Source: Ptychodera flava (taxonomy: Eukaryota > Hemichordata > Enteropneusta > Ptychoderidae). From it: a stretch of DNA of 64,000 nucleotides. Where the stretch lies: positions 31,155,962 to 31,219,961 of the forward strand of contig NC_091929.1 in assembly GCF_041260155.1 (NCBI RefSeq), read 5' to 3'. The notes beneath the pieces are model-generated. The model was not told where the DNA came from. It searched no databases and saw nothing but the letters and a program-made list of their open reading frames with translations. Made by a program: the position numbers and the translations under genes. Below, piece after piece: positions 1 through 11,262 of this stretch; the stretch's first letter is position 1; each line of letters opens with the position of its first letter.

Positions 1-1540
1 GTAATTCCAAACTATTTTGAAATTCACTGTAAATTGCATAGAATCGACAGCGGATGCAAGTATTTCGGAGCTGTTCATGCTAGAATCAAAAGGTATTTCT
101 TTGCAGATACAGTAGCTGAGTAGCCACGTGAAAGTACCCTATTTTCGGAATTACATCAACAAATCCAACCTGTTCATATCCATTTGAAGGGAAATAATAA
201 AAAGTATTTTTCTTTAATATAAAGAACTAACGTATGATATTGAAGGTAAAATTCCCTTTTATTGACTTTTTTCGTCGATAACAAGATAACGTCGGTAACA
301 GTTCTCACTAATCTTGTAAGTGTAAAGTTGTAAAACAATAAGACCAATATTTAGCACGGCATATCACAATATTACACACAGTCAGCCGTTTTACTCCTAT
401 TTTACCGAGTGATTTCATAACGATGGTTATGAAATGAAAATGTCTGTCACGCAGCCCTATTGGATCGTATTGCGAAATATACCAGTATGGCCATGCGAGG
501 AAATTGCGCTATTGTCTCTACAAGTTTCTGAAGCATGTCACTCTAGACGAGTAAGGGAGAAAAGTGTCCGCTTGACAGCTTTAAAAGATTGTATTCTAAA
601 AGCAAGTGGCCAACATATATCCTGGTACGTGTGAATTAATGTGAAGTTTTAAAATATTTAGGTGTGTTGGTGTCAAGACCCTGGAAATGACAAAACCAGA
701 TGCCTCACTGCGGTACCAAATGGATCAATATACGTTACACATTGGTATAAATTTGTGCATAACATTGTATTGACCTTGTGGAAAGGAAAAGAAAGGAAAG
801 GAAAGGCGGATTTATACGACCTAGAAACGTCCGGCAGACGCACGGACGGTGTACCGAATCCATAAATCTCCCGTCCCTGTATTGCCTCGTACTTTTACAC
901 CGAACAGAATGGACATTTGTACGCTCATTTATTAATGAGAATGCCGTCACCTGTTTTGAAGCTTTGTCGTAAAAATTATTGTTCTGTATCACACTTTGAT
1001 AAAAATTATCAATATTTCTATACAATTTTACGTGATGTCACACATTCACACACGTCAGCTTACATCATATTATATGCAAAGCTCAACAAAATAACATATG
1101 TACATGTTGAATGTATAGTGCATGTCGATTATTTCAACGTTTACCACAGAACTGGCTTCCATCTCACTAAAAGTCCTATTCTGAGATCAAATGAAGAAGA
1201 CCAAATCGATCTTTACATACGTTTAACTTTATATTTGACACATTCCAAGGTTTCCTGCTTTATTGAGTGTAAAGTGACGACTCTCACCCTTGTATAATTT
1301 TCTACATCCTGAACAGAAAGACGAGAAAGATTAGCAGAAGAAGTTAAATCGTTTTGACAGAGATTTTTAGTTTATTTGATGGTGTATCTATAAAAGGAAC
1401 CTAAAATAACCGAACACGCCACTGTCCGCCATCTTCTCAAGGGCAAGTAAAGATTAACTTCTCTGTTTCTCTTTGAGTGTCTCTTTTCCTTGTCTCTTCG
1501 TCTGTCATTGTGCCAACCTGCCTGTCTGCCTAGCACCAGC
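1..1540. other. AT-rich stretch, no gene recognised
   Basis: Several short open frames occur on both strands but none has a recognisable domain, repeat pattern or convincing splice sites. I see no RNA gene or mobile-element terminus here. Confidence 0.5.

Positions 1541-1592
<52 letters not shown>
1541..1592. repeat. (TC)n microsatellite
   Basis: An almost pure CT dinucleotide run with one CC interruption. The Ser-Leu frames across it are repeat translations, not a protein. Confidence 0.95.
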
Positions 1593-1664
1593 ACGCTCTC
1601 TCTCGTCAGATCTTTCGCACCAGATTGAAGAAAATAAAGAATAACAAACCTTTTGGCATCAGTT

Positions 1665-1949
1665 TTATGATCTCGAAGACTTGACTTTGGTCAATGAGTG
1701 GCTTAGCGTGGAAGAAGTGCATGGTGGAGGATAGACGCTACTTTCCCGCCCCTTTTCGATTTCTTCGTTTTTGAACTGCATCAGAACATCGTTGACTGCC
1801 CACTCCTTGCCCTCGAGGGGAGTGTTACTTCCAATGGCGGACGACAAGTCTTCCGTCATGAAATCATCTCGCAATGACAGATACGCCGGGTTACCTGCGG
1901 TGGTGTTGACTAATACAAGCAGAAATATCGGCAACAGCAACCGAGACAT
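1665..1949 (-). CDS. possible small secreted protein (unrecognised)
   Basis: A 94-residue minus-strand frame starts with a textbook signal peptide: MSRLLLPIFLLVLVNTTAG has a basic residue near the start, a leucine/isoleucine/valine core and a small-residue cleavage site near residue 19. The rest is polar and acidic (DDFMTEDLSS, EGKEWAVNDVL) with a single cysteine and a basic Ser-rich tail. No family is recognised. No TATA box or clear acceptor decides the start. A minus-strand AATAAA-type signal lies about 290 bp downstream (plus-strand TTTATT near 1,371). It could be a single-exon peptide precursor, a first exon whose continuation I cannot see, or a chance frame. No neighbouring gene helps assign a role. 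Confidence 0.4.
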   Translation of the reverse strand: MSRLLLPIFLLVLVNTTAGNPAYLSLRDDFMTEDLSSAIGSNTPLEGKEWAVNDVLMQFKNEEIEKGRESSVYPPPCTSSTLSHSLTKVKSSRS

Positions 1950-2183
1950 GTCCGCTGGTAGATCTATCCAACTTTAACGGCCCAACAATGTCTAAGGCAC
2001 TTAGTAAAATAAAACATGACGTCATTTATGAAATTTTCAATCTGCAGATGGCAACATTCAGTTGGCTTATCGATAATGTTTTTAATCGCTAGATATATTG
2101 ACAACGATAGTAATGTCATACAGTACGCATTAGACTCGGCGTCCCTGACAGAAGAAACGGCATGCAGGGTTTTTAATAACATA

Positions 2184-2289
2184 GATAGCTTTTGCCTAGA
2201 CTCTAGACCTCGCTTGCCTCCGTGCCTCCGGCGGAGTGGGTCGGAGGCAAGGAGGCAAGCGAGGACTAGGGTCTAGGCAAATATAGCTT
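2184..2289. repeat. hairpin (foldback) element
   Basis: Two arms of about 45 bp are inverted copies: TGCCTAGACTCTAG and CCTCGCTTGCCTCC on the left return as GGAGGCAAGCGAGG and GTCTAGGCA on the right, around a short GC-rich loop. The flanks ATAGCTT and ATAGCTT are alike. It looks like a small MITE or foldback sequence. No coding potential. Confidence 0.75.
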
Positions 2290-3612
2290 GGAAGGATAAA
2301 AGGTGCGCAAAGGCAATTTCATTTGGCAATGGTTTAGTGCGCCAACGATTAAGCTTGCCTATTGGCTGACGTAGATGGCGAGTTCGAGTTCTACGTAGGG
2401 GCGTCGTGTGGACCTAGTCATCCGATTGCTGAAACCTGTATTTCTGAACAAATCTCGTCTGTAAACTATCATTGACCCTGACATTCGGAGAGTTTAATTT
2501 TCATCTATTCACAAGATAATGTAAACCTACAGTCAAAGAGCTTGTTCTAGCACCGATATAGAGATAAAACATCATTGCTATCAGTGAGTAGTAAGAGACA
2601 GTGTTTACGAGATCTCAGATATGAATTTATTATACTTAATTACGGAATATATACATACAACAAGGCAAACGGATACATTGGTTAATATGACTGTTTTCCG
2701 CCACTCCAGAGAGAATGCCATGGACATTTTTTGATACTTTCATCGATTTATGCGTTTATTGTTTACTTTTATGAGACTACTTACTTATATTAATCTGAAT
2801 ATTCGAAGTGTTAAACAGCATCAGAACATGTAGACCGACCCTTGTACATACCAATATCTCAATATTGTTTTCATCAAATATGTGCTCGTGGCCGAAACAC
2901 TGTCAATCGCTTCATTTGAATAAATTTGCATAGTGTTTTGGTATTTTGTTGTGTGTTTATTAGTTTTAACATTCCAAGAATTTTGTTTCGTGCTCGACAG
3001 TGCAGAAGGTACCCCAACAGATTCATTAACACTATCCATATTTGGGTAACAACGAGCCGAAATGTTTTCAATACGGGTCAATACTTGTGCCACTTTCGAG
3101 TAAACGGGTTAGCGTAAACATACAGGTGCCGAGCGGTTACGATCGTCGCATAAAACTTTGAAACAAGTGGATACGTGTTGATATCACCTGGCACTATCAG
3201 TGACGCCAAATGTCATGAAATAGGATTGTCAATCGGTACAAAGTTTTTAATTCATTCTGAAACTGTAACATCTAAGTAAAGAGGTCATATTTCCTTGAGG
3301 GTGCAGTTGGAATGTACGCGACCCACATCTAATGGGTATAGGGCGCATATGTGCACAGGAAGATAGCGGCCTCAGGCATCCCACAGATATCTGCAGTAGA
3401 CGGAGAGCATTTTACCAAAGTTCAAAGTACCAAAGGTTATAGCCGGCTGCCTTCGACCAGAAGGTGCACAGAATAAGCCCTTCGACTCATCAAATTAGTG
3501 CTCAACAATAACTAATTAATTTTCGACAATTGGTTGCTGCCCTTTCTAAACAATCGTGAAAGGCGTACCACCAATCAACAGTTTCATCACCAGCATCATC
3601 GTTGACGTCGTC

Positions 3613-3614
<2 letters not shown>

Positions 3615-3694
<80 letters not shown>
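3615..3694. repeat. (TC)n microsatellite
   Basis: About 80 bp of CT dinucleotide repeat with a single CC interruption. Confidence 0.95.
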
Positions 3695-3695
<1 letters not shown>

Positions 3696-4222
3696 ATGTA
3701 CACACGACGTAAACGCCATATTAATTTATAAATGTTCTTCAAGTGAACAATGTAAAACATTTACTTTAAAATGTTCGCCAAAACATCGAGATAGTAATAA
3801 TTAATATAATTTATATGCCAGTGATTAACGGTTGACTTTCATCAAGGACTTTCTTTCAACATCTGTTGTTGATAGTGTTAGATTTACGGGCCTCGTCGCT
3901 TGGCTCTTCTTCTTGGTAGCAGTTATTGGCTGACGTAGGGCGCGCCATTGCGATCATGGCACCATACACGCAACAACCTACCACTAACACGACAGTCTGC
4001 TGTAGTTTATTCGTCAAGAGACTCTGTTTTGATATGGACCAAGTTTATGATAAACATGTGAAACTGTAGCTTTAACTTCTTCAAGTGTGAACAAATGTAG
4101 ATGAAAATATACAGAGATAAAATCCCAGGTCTTAAATCATGCATAACCGTTCAACGGCATAGGTCAAGGATATTTTACACAAATCGAATGACATTGCAGA
4201 AATTCTTACTGACAAACATGTA

Positions 4223-4225
<3 letters not shown>

Positions 4226-4267
<42 letters not shown>
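4226..4267. repeat. (TA)n microsatellite
   Basis: About 40 bp of pure TA repeat. Confidence 0.95.
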
Positions 4268-4271
<4 letters not shown>

Positions 4272-5115
4272 TCTGTGTTTTAAAATTTTACAGGGCATCA
4301 TTATATTTCAGAAATTATGCAGATAAACCTTCTGAATAAAATTACATTAGATAAACAACAGAGAGTTGTAAAAGCTACTTGCTATAAATGATATTCAACG
4401 TAAAGATACAATATGTTTCGCTGATACTTTTAAGTTTCAATTTCGAAAGTTTTTAACACAGAATGCCCAATTTACGCTTGGATAAATATGTTAGCAAACA
4501 AAGAAGAAATGTGTCTTAAAACTCAATTCACTGTTACCTTTGATGTATTTTAAAGTTTTTTTTGAAATGCAGTTTCTTTTTCTGCTCCAAATACCATGAG
4601 TCAAGCATGCTTATGGCTTAAATTGTCAAGACAGCCAATGTTTGTTAAAATGTGTCAATTAATCTTATCAACTGCATTTTCAGCAATAATTTTGCAAGTT
4701 GTGCAGAGTGTTGTGTTGGCGAGACATTTACTTCATGTATCTAGGCAAGCTCTTCAGGATGAAGAATAAGAAAATGTATTTCCTTGTTTGAATGTCAGAA
4801 GATTTTGTCAAAAGTTATATTATTGTCCCTTCGAATGTGTCACTTAGGCCAAATAAAAATATGCGTCTTTCCGGTAACCCGAGTTACCCTATTTCAAACC
4901 CTAATACCCTGAACTCTTTTTTTCATTTTTAAAAGTCACGCATGGTTTTGCCGTTTTTTAATGGGTCACACTGGAATAAAATTACAAAAACAAAAACAGT
5001 TCCCGGGCGGCCTACCCTATTTCATGTGGGCCTGCTAACAGAAGCAAACAACTTTTTTTTATACCCTACGTGTCTACCTATAATCAGTTTTCAAAGGACT
5101 ACTAAAAGTACCACC

Positions 5116-5440
5116 TTTAGGTAGTAGAACGCACCTCGAAAGTGAAAAGCTTAAATTTTTCCTCCCGCTTTCCTCAATGAAACTTTCATCCAATTTCTTA
5201 CCAATCAAGATGATAAAAATCAAGGGTTACGGAGTAAAGTTTGCTACTAAAGAAAAAAAATTACCTAACATTTACAGATATTTGAAATTTAAAATGGCCG
5301 CCATTCCTGTTTTAACTCTGTGAGAAAAAATGAAATTTCGACTTTTGAAAAAACTAAGACGGTAAAATTTTCCTTGCTCCAAGAACTTTAGAATTAGCTC
5401 CCAAGAGTGGAAGATCAGAAAGCTACGATATACTGTTGCA
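5116..5440 (+). mobile_element. MITE of the ATGGCCGCC family, 3' end lost
   Basis: Begins with a variant of the family terminus (TTAGGTAGTAGAACGCACC) and contains the diagnostic core TAAAATGGCCGCCATTCC, then GAAATTTCGACTTTTG and a GATCAGAAA motif. The 3' terminal repeat seen in other copies (GAGGCGCATTCTACCTTA) is absent. It lies just beyond the 3' end of CNT copy 1. Confidence 0.7.
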
Positions 5441-5525
5441 GCATACCATTGTGTGCGATGGCGTTTGTTGAATTGACTGCGTCAGTTGATTGATCAGCGA
5501 CATCCCAGTCAACGTACAACATGCC

Positions 5526-5526
<1 letters not shown>

Positions 5527-5606
<80 letters not shown>
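5527..5606. repeat. (GA)n microsatellite
   Basis: Eighty bases of uninterrupted GA. The Arg-Glu and Leu-Ser frames over it are repeat artefacts. Confidence 0.95.
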
Positions 5607-5608
<2 letters not shown>

Positions 5609-5979
5609 GGTGTTAGGGGAGCTTCAACTGTAACATCTGATCGGAAAACGCTGTTTTGCATAACGGCAACCAGATGTAGAATGAAAATGCTCCCGTGTTC
5701 CGGTACGTGCTGCAGTTGTAGGTACATTGCATTAGGGAAAGACTGCATTAACTTGCATGGTACCTGAAACCCGGGTCCTTGCCTGACCAACTCGGGTGAC
5801 AAACAGAAAACTTTTAAACCCCCCAAGGTGTGAATGTTCCATTGTTATGTTATCTTATCCAGCTGGTGCCATTGCAGTGCCATTTTAGGAAAGGCAGGTC
5901 TGTGAAATTGATCCTCAGATAACGAAGTAGGGAAGTACGGTATTCCTAAGTTTATGGAGCTTTCCCGTAATGGACACTC

Positions 5980-6170
5980 TTCAATTCAATTCAATTCAAT
6001 TCAATTCAATTCAATTCAATTCAATTCAATTCAATTCAATTCAATTCAATTCAATTCAATTCAATTCAAATTACTTTATTGTTCATTAATTAAACGCACA
6101 CGAATGTAAAATTTTCTCCAGGCACCTGACTTACAATAGAAACACACACATATTATACACAATCTTGAAA
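5980..6170 (-). mobile_element. 3' end of a retroposon with (TTGAA)n tail
   Basis: A pentamer array (TTCAA on the plus strand, about 90 bp) abuts unique sequence that, read on the minus strand, ends with AACAATAAAGTAATTTGAA and then the TTGAA repeats. A polyadenylation-like AATAAA followed by a short tandem tail is the usual 3' end of CR1/L2-type LINEs or SINEs that use them. Only the extreme 3' part is seen, so the family is inferred. Confidence 0.55.
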
Positions 6171-6395
6171 ATGATCAATAAATTACGTATAAAATTTTGA
6201 GTTTAAAACTACCACAGCTGAAGACATAAACACTTTTCGTACTTTCTCTACCATAATAGCCATTAGTCTGCAACTTCATTTCATTGTTTGTGATGAACAC
6301 AGCCAATAAAATTCATAATATATCGTTTAAATTGAAAGTCTCATTCAGTATACACATTAGTAACTATATGGAATAAAAATGTGAGATATACCAAC

Positions 6396-6576
6396 CTGCC
6401 ACACATCCTGTCATAAAACAGGTCACCGTTCCAGCAACGAGAGCTCGCGTTGCTACGGAAGCCAAGTCACGAATCCTCTTAGGCGCTAGTGCGGACAGTC
6501 CACCCAACAGTACCCCAACACTGCCTATGTTGTAAAATCCGCAAAGGATGTACGTTGATATAACTTCGGAACGGAT
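6396..6576 (-). pseudogene. CNT copy 1 exon 10 (last membrane segments)
   Basis: 181 bp, same length and phase as in copies 2 and 3. Encodes IRSEVISTYILCGFYNIGS and the final segment [19 protein letters not shown]. Acceptor AACCAAAG, donor GTTGGTAT. No following C-terminal exon was identified. Confidence 0.88.
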
Positions 6577-6944
6577 CTTTGGTTTTCAAAAAATAAGGAA
6601 AACGTGTGAGCGTTTCCCAAAACTGGCAGTGTACTCAGGAAGAAATGCATCCAAGGAAACAATCTTTATAGAAAAGAAACCTCAAAAAGCCTTCCTTACC
6701 TGAACGATTTCGTCATTTGCAATATTTCGACAATAAGTCAGAATAAATTATCGCGAGCCCTATTTCATGAAAACAGCAAATATACGTTTTTTCTTCAGAG
6801 TCGATTATCTTTTCTCAGCACTTTGTGATTAACGTTTACGTCATGATGCAATATCAATGTATCTGCATGATTCTTGTAGAAAGTGGGCCAGTAGAGAATC
6901 TAGGCACAATCACCATCATTAAAGCATCATAAGAGGATAATTTA

Positions 6945-6962
6945 TTATTATTATCATAAACA
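6945..6962. repeat. short ATT trinucleotide run in intron 9 of copy 1
   Basis: TTATTATTATTATCAT, a minor microsatellite; noted only because it lies within 70 bp of exon 9. Confidence 0.5.
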
Positions 6963-7024
6963 TTCAGAGTTTATTGTTACATTATTACAATGCCTGGATA
7001 ATATGGCACAATAAAGATACTCAC

Positions 7025-7201
7025 AGACATATGTGGTTCTATATCATTTTCCCTGTTGCTTATTAACTCTGACAATTTCTCATAGGCAACGAATTCGTTG
7101 ATGAATATCTTTATACCAATCAGCCCAGCGACTAATCGACAGTCGGCCCACTCAATTCCGATGAGAAAAGCAACTGGCATGAACACATAGGAACAAATCA
7201 G
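7025..7201 (-). pseudogene. CNT copy 1 exon 9 (NEFVA signature)
   Basis: 177 bp, open. Encodes LICSYVFMPVAFLIGIEW and the family signature [12 protein letters not shown], which includes the conserved substrate/cation-coupling Asn and Glu. Acceptor TTATTTCAG, donor GTGAGTATC. Confidence 0.9.
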
Positions 7202-8193
7202 CTGAAATAATAATATGTAACATAATTTTGGTTTAATAAGTCACCTATAGGCCGATGCACCTTTTTAGTGATCTAAATGGTGTAGTTCTCTTATCATGTA
7301 AGGCTGAATAGATTAGATGAAGGGGTAGATTTTTTAGAATCGCTGATATTACATATGGTGGTTACAATAAGTGAATGGCTTATGAATATCTAAAATTTTG
7401 ATGCTCATTGAGAAGGCTGCTTTCGATCAAAAATAGCCTAAACAACGGCCGCCACTATTTGATGCACTCTGTTATTCAAAACATGAAATACCTATGTCAC
7501 GTGACTTAAAACGTTTCGAATTATCTTGAGACTCTTCTTTTGGGAGAAAAAATGGAATATTACCAAGTTTTCACAATTTATGAAAATTATTAGTTTAGTC
7601 TCACATTGTGATAATGACACTTTTGATAATGACACTTTTGATAATGACACTTTAACTGTATTGATCATGGCAGACGATCTTCGTTTCGTCAGAAATGCGA
7701 AGAAGTTGCGGATTTTTTATTAGCATTTTACCATACGGTAGCTTTCGACATGAGGTTTACTTGCTTTTAGGCTCATGCAATTGAGCTATCATATATAACG
7801 ATACAAAGTTTACGGTACAGGGCAGATTCGATTGTATATTTCTATATCTCAGCTCGTAGCAAAAATAAATCGGCACCAGTTTTCCAAAATGACCACTAAG
7901 CCTGCTTGTGGTGATTTGTTCGTAATCTAAGCCCCCCTTGTTATCTTTATTTTACCAATTTTCAAACTAAAATGTATTGTAAAACGTTTCTATGTTTTGA
8001 GGGTGCATCTATCTGGCAGTAAACTATTGTTTTAGGCGGGGGATTTTTCCAAAGACAAACTTAATTGTGATATTTCTCCATTGCTACTAAAGCAAACTAA
8101 GATAAGGGATAAAAGAATACGTATCAATGACGCGGCTCTGAAACATTTCATCGTTACTAGACCCATCATCATTTTGCAAATTTTGACTCCTAC

Positions 8194-8354
8194 CTCGAAG
8201 CTGAGATTCGGTATCCCCACCATCCACCCAATCCAACCAAGGAAGGCGTTCAGTAAAGCAATAAGCGACAAAAACGCGATGTGATTAGCGGCGATGTATC
8301 CAACAACTGTGGCAGGCCCCGTTAGCCGCCGCTTCGACCAGGTTTCGTTCAGGG
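8194..8354 (-). pseudogene. CNT copy 1 exon 8 with 8-bp deletion
   Basis: Encodes the start ERNLVEAAANGAC and later [20 protein letters not shown] and PNLSFE, but the two halves lie in different frames. Relative to copies 2 and 3 (169 bp) eight bases are missing just after the GACAA codons. Splice sites (TATCACAG and GTAGGAGT) remain. Confidence 0.88.
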
Positions 8355-8634
8355 CTGTGATAAAAGATAAGATACGATAGATTTAATACAGTTGCTTGGA
8401 TCGTATTCATAGTCGTTGTTACTTACAACTATTGGTTAATCAATGCATAATATCACGATATATCTTTGCACCGAACTCTCTCAGGCAAAATTACATCCCT
8501 TTTCCCGTTATGTGTAGTATAAATATATTGTACACATGAATCTCAAAATCGCTCACAATGCAGAAACTTTTCTGAATCTTCAGTTGTATCGCTTGTCGAT
8601 CAACTAAGTGAGTATGCCTCATTAAAATGAAGAT

Positions 8635-8922
8635 TATGAAGGTAGTATGCGCCTCGACAGGTTTTGAAGTAGATAACATTTTAACTAGCTTATTTTTGTG
8701 AAAATCAAACATGTTACTATTCTCCATAGAGGTAATAGAGGGATGGCGGCCATTTTTAATTCCAAGTGTCCGTGAATGTATGGTTATTTGCTTTAGTACC
8801 AAATTTGTAACCACTGATTTTTCATCTTGTTTTCGGGAGGGACTGATTAAAATTTTCTTGAGTAAAGTTTTGGTAAATGTTTGTGGAGAGACCTTTCGAG
8901 GCGCGAAGTACCCAAACGTCTG
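8635..8922 (-). mobile_element. MITE of the ATGGCCGCC family
   Basis: On the minus strand it starts CTTCGCGCCTCGAAAGG, contains AAAAATGGCCGCCATCCC and ends TCGAGGCGCATACTACCTT, the family's terminal inverted repeat. It sits in intron 7 of CNT copy 1. The long minus-strand frame across it is not a gene. Confidence 0.8.
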
Positions 8923-8963
8923 AATGTGCCTGCACGAAATAAATAAAATATCAGTTTTCTTAC

Positions 8964-9226
8964 GCATTTCCGATTAATTTTTCGATTTCCTCTCGTTTGA
9001 TCACTGTTGCATGACTTGTCTCCGGGTAGAAAATTTTGGCGATGCCCAAGGCAGCGGGAGCTGATATCACCGACGCTGACACAAGATGGGAGGCACTGAC
9101 ACCGAAGGCAATGTATGCTGCCAAGACGCTGCCCACTATGGTAGCAAAGCCGCCAACCATCACGGCATGGAGTTCAGAACGTGTCATGTGGTTGAGAAAT
9201 GGCCTAATTAGCATAGGTACTCCAGT
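8964..9226 (-). pseudogene. CNT copy 1 exon 7 (substrate loop altered)
   Basis: 263 bp, open. Starts [10 protein letters not shown] where SLC28 proteins have TEAPLLIRPY, so the conserved Glu of hairpin loop 1 is Gly here. Continues with [19 protein letters not shown] and [18 protein letters not shown], then [15 protein letters not shown]. Acceptor CGTTTTAG, donor GTAAGAAAA. Confidence 0.9.
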
Positions 9227-9423
9227 CTAAAACGAATGTAGACTGTGTGTGAGCCATGATGAATATGTATGTCATTTTACTGTATTTCTGTTATTATTGT
9301 ACACTTGACCACGGAAAAATGGTAAACTAATAAAAGACGAACGATAAAAAAACAAATAAAACATATCTCATCGCGTAATTTTCAGTGCAATGCACTGATT
9401 TTCATTCTGACTGAGTGACTTAC

Positions 9424-9585
9424 CATTCCTATGAATATGTTGCCAGCCGCGTTCACGGATTCTGTTGCAGTCGTTGCCATGGTAACTTCAAACCACCAGG
9501 CTGTTTTCAGGATCACCCATTGCATTGCACCACAATAATACGCAATAGATATAAAGCTTGAGAAGTAGATTACAACTGGCAAAAC
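9424..9585 (-). pseudogene. CNT copy 1 exon 6 (ends in Gly-Met)
   Basis: 162 bp, open: VLPVVIYFSSFISIAYYCG, MQWVILKTAWWFEVTMATT and [13 protein letters not shown]. The terminal Gly-Met corresponds to the Gly-Met of human CNT2 (purine-preferring) while copies 2 and 3 have Gly-Gln as in human CNT3. Acceptor TTTATCATCCAG, donor GTAAGTCAC. Confidence 0.9.
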
Positions 9586-9617
9586 CTGGATGATAAAAAA
9601 ACACGATTACCATTATC

Positions 9618-9744
9618 AATCTATCTATCTATTATCTATTATCTATCTATCTATCTATCTAACAAACTGACTACCTACACACCATTCTATGTAAAGTACC
9701 AACCTACCCAACTGCCTACCTACCTACAAGATGGCCTGCTAGCC

Positions 9745-9799
<55 letters not shown>
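9618..9799. repeat. (TATC)n and (TC)n microsatellites in intron 5 of copy 1
   Basis: TATC repeats at 9,618-9,661 and a CT run at 9,747-9,799, separated by CTAC-rich degenerate repeats. Confidence 0.9.
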
Positions 9800-9802
<3 letters not shown>

Positions 9803-10024
9803 CTACCTATCTGTGTGTATATCTGTCTATGAGTGGAGGTCCATGATATGCTTACTCAGCATCGTTTCGAATTGTACAGATAGGGTGAAGAGTTCGAGAA
9901 ACGCATTCATAATTTCAATAGCTCTCTTTTACGGCAGAAATAATCTTAAGATGATAGTTTCTTCAGCATAACGTCAATCTACCATGGTATCATATGGTTA
10001 AAGAAGACAATCTTATTTGCTCAC

Positions 10025-10216
10025 CACAAAGGCGAAGTAATGATCCTTAAAATCCTCCCCGAAGACGAATTCGGCGCCATGGTCGGAAAACGACAGAAAG
10101 ACTGCCATGAAGTCACCAATCCATTCATATAGTTTGTATCCAAAATATGTACGAAGGATGAAAACTGCCAATATAAACTGAAGTCCAACACCCCAAAACA
10201 CCGCTCGCCAACTAAC
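10025..10216 (-). pseudogene. CNT copy 1 exon 5
   Basis: 192 bp, open and in the same phase as the other copies. Encodes [39 protein letters not shown] and [17 protein letters not shown], matching the SLC28 WGIGLQF and FVFGE.Y.DHFFAF blocks. Acceptor TTTTCAG, donor GTGAGCAAA. Confidence 0.9.
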
Positions 10217-10832
10217 CTGAAAAGCAACACGTTAGGTAAATCATATAAAACACATGTTCATTATTGAAGTGTTTTGAATAAAAGTAAAGCTCATTTCTTT
10301 CCCATTGAAGTGGATGTGTTTACAACAAATTGCTGGCTTCGCGTCAACTGTAACAGAAAGATATAGATGCCGGATAATAAATATGTAGAGATTTTCAAAA
10401 ACACATCTTCGACCTTACTCGCACTTTTTATTTCAACCAAAACAATGCTAAATATAACTGTACAAATATATGGGTAAGTTCCTTAAACGTTTACTGGCGT
10501 GCTCAATTCTGCCATTGACATGGTATAAATAAGCCTTGGTTTTATAATGACATAGAGTAGTAGATAAGCTTGAGATAATTGCAGAACACAGGGCCAATGA
10601 GTATCAGTGCGCAAAATTCAACAATGTCTCAATTAATGTCCAACATTATTTCCGTACTAACGACTACTGGCCAAACTGTACAAGATCGTTAGTAATATCA
10701 TTTTACAGAAACGGTGAATTTTTTTATAAAATCAATAAATAAAGTAGAACTATTTTAAATTTTTACGATTCATATTTCCGACAAATTCATCTGTATATTT
10801 GTGACGTATAATATATCTTTGCTTAGGTGTTT

Positions 10833-11147
10833 TAAGGTATTATAAACTCTTGGTCAAAAATTCCATAAGAAATCTTTCAAAAATTCTCTTTCAAAATCAA
10901 GAATAAAAGTCGGGGTCACCGTGCAAATTTGGTACTAGAGAAACAAATAACCCAAGATTTACCGATATTTAAAATTCAAAATGGCCGCCATCCTTGTGTT
11001 AACTCTATGGAGAAAAAATAAATTTTCGAAATTCGAAAAACTAGGCCGGTGAAGAGTTTTCTGAACCCCCACTAGTGGTAGATCAGAAAAGAATTGTAAA
11101 GTTCAAGAGTCCGAATATCTGTTCCTAAGGCGCATTCTACCTTAAAG
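10833..11147 (+). mobile_element. MITE of the ATGGCCGCC family
   Basis: Contains TCAAAATGGCCGCCATCC and ends TAAGGCGCATTCTACCTTA; the left terminus TTTTAAGGTA is partial. Lies in the large intron of copy 1 where exon 4 is missing. Confidence 0.8.
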
Positions 11148-11164
11148 CATTTATACTCATTTTT

Positions 11165-11231
11165 AGCTCACGTGTGTGAACACGTGGGCTATTGTCATAA
11201 CGATGTCTGTCTGTCTGTCCGTGTGTGTGTG

Positions 11232-11262
<31 letters not shown>

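Larger units (their letters stand above)
2300..5110. other. intergenic stretch without a recognised gene
   Basis: Apart from a (TC)n run and a (TA)n run nothing is identifiable. The short frames lack domains and are interrupted on both strands. Confidence 0.5.

Noticed and set aside
8491-8967. 158-codon minus-strand ORF next to exon 7 of copy 1
   Set aside because: Most of it lies in a MITE copy and the frame is not kept in other members of that family.
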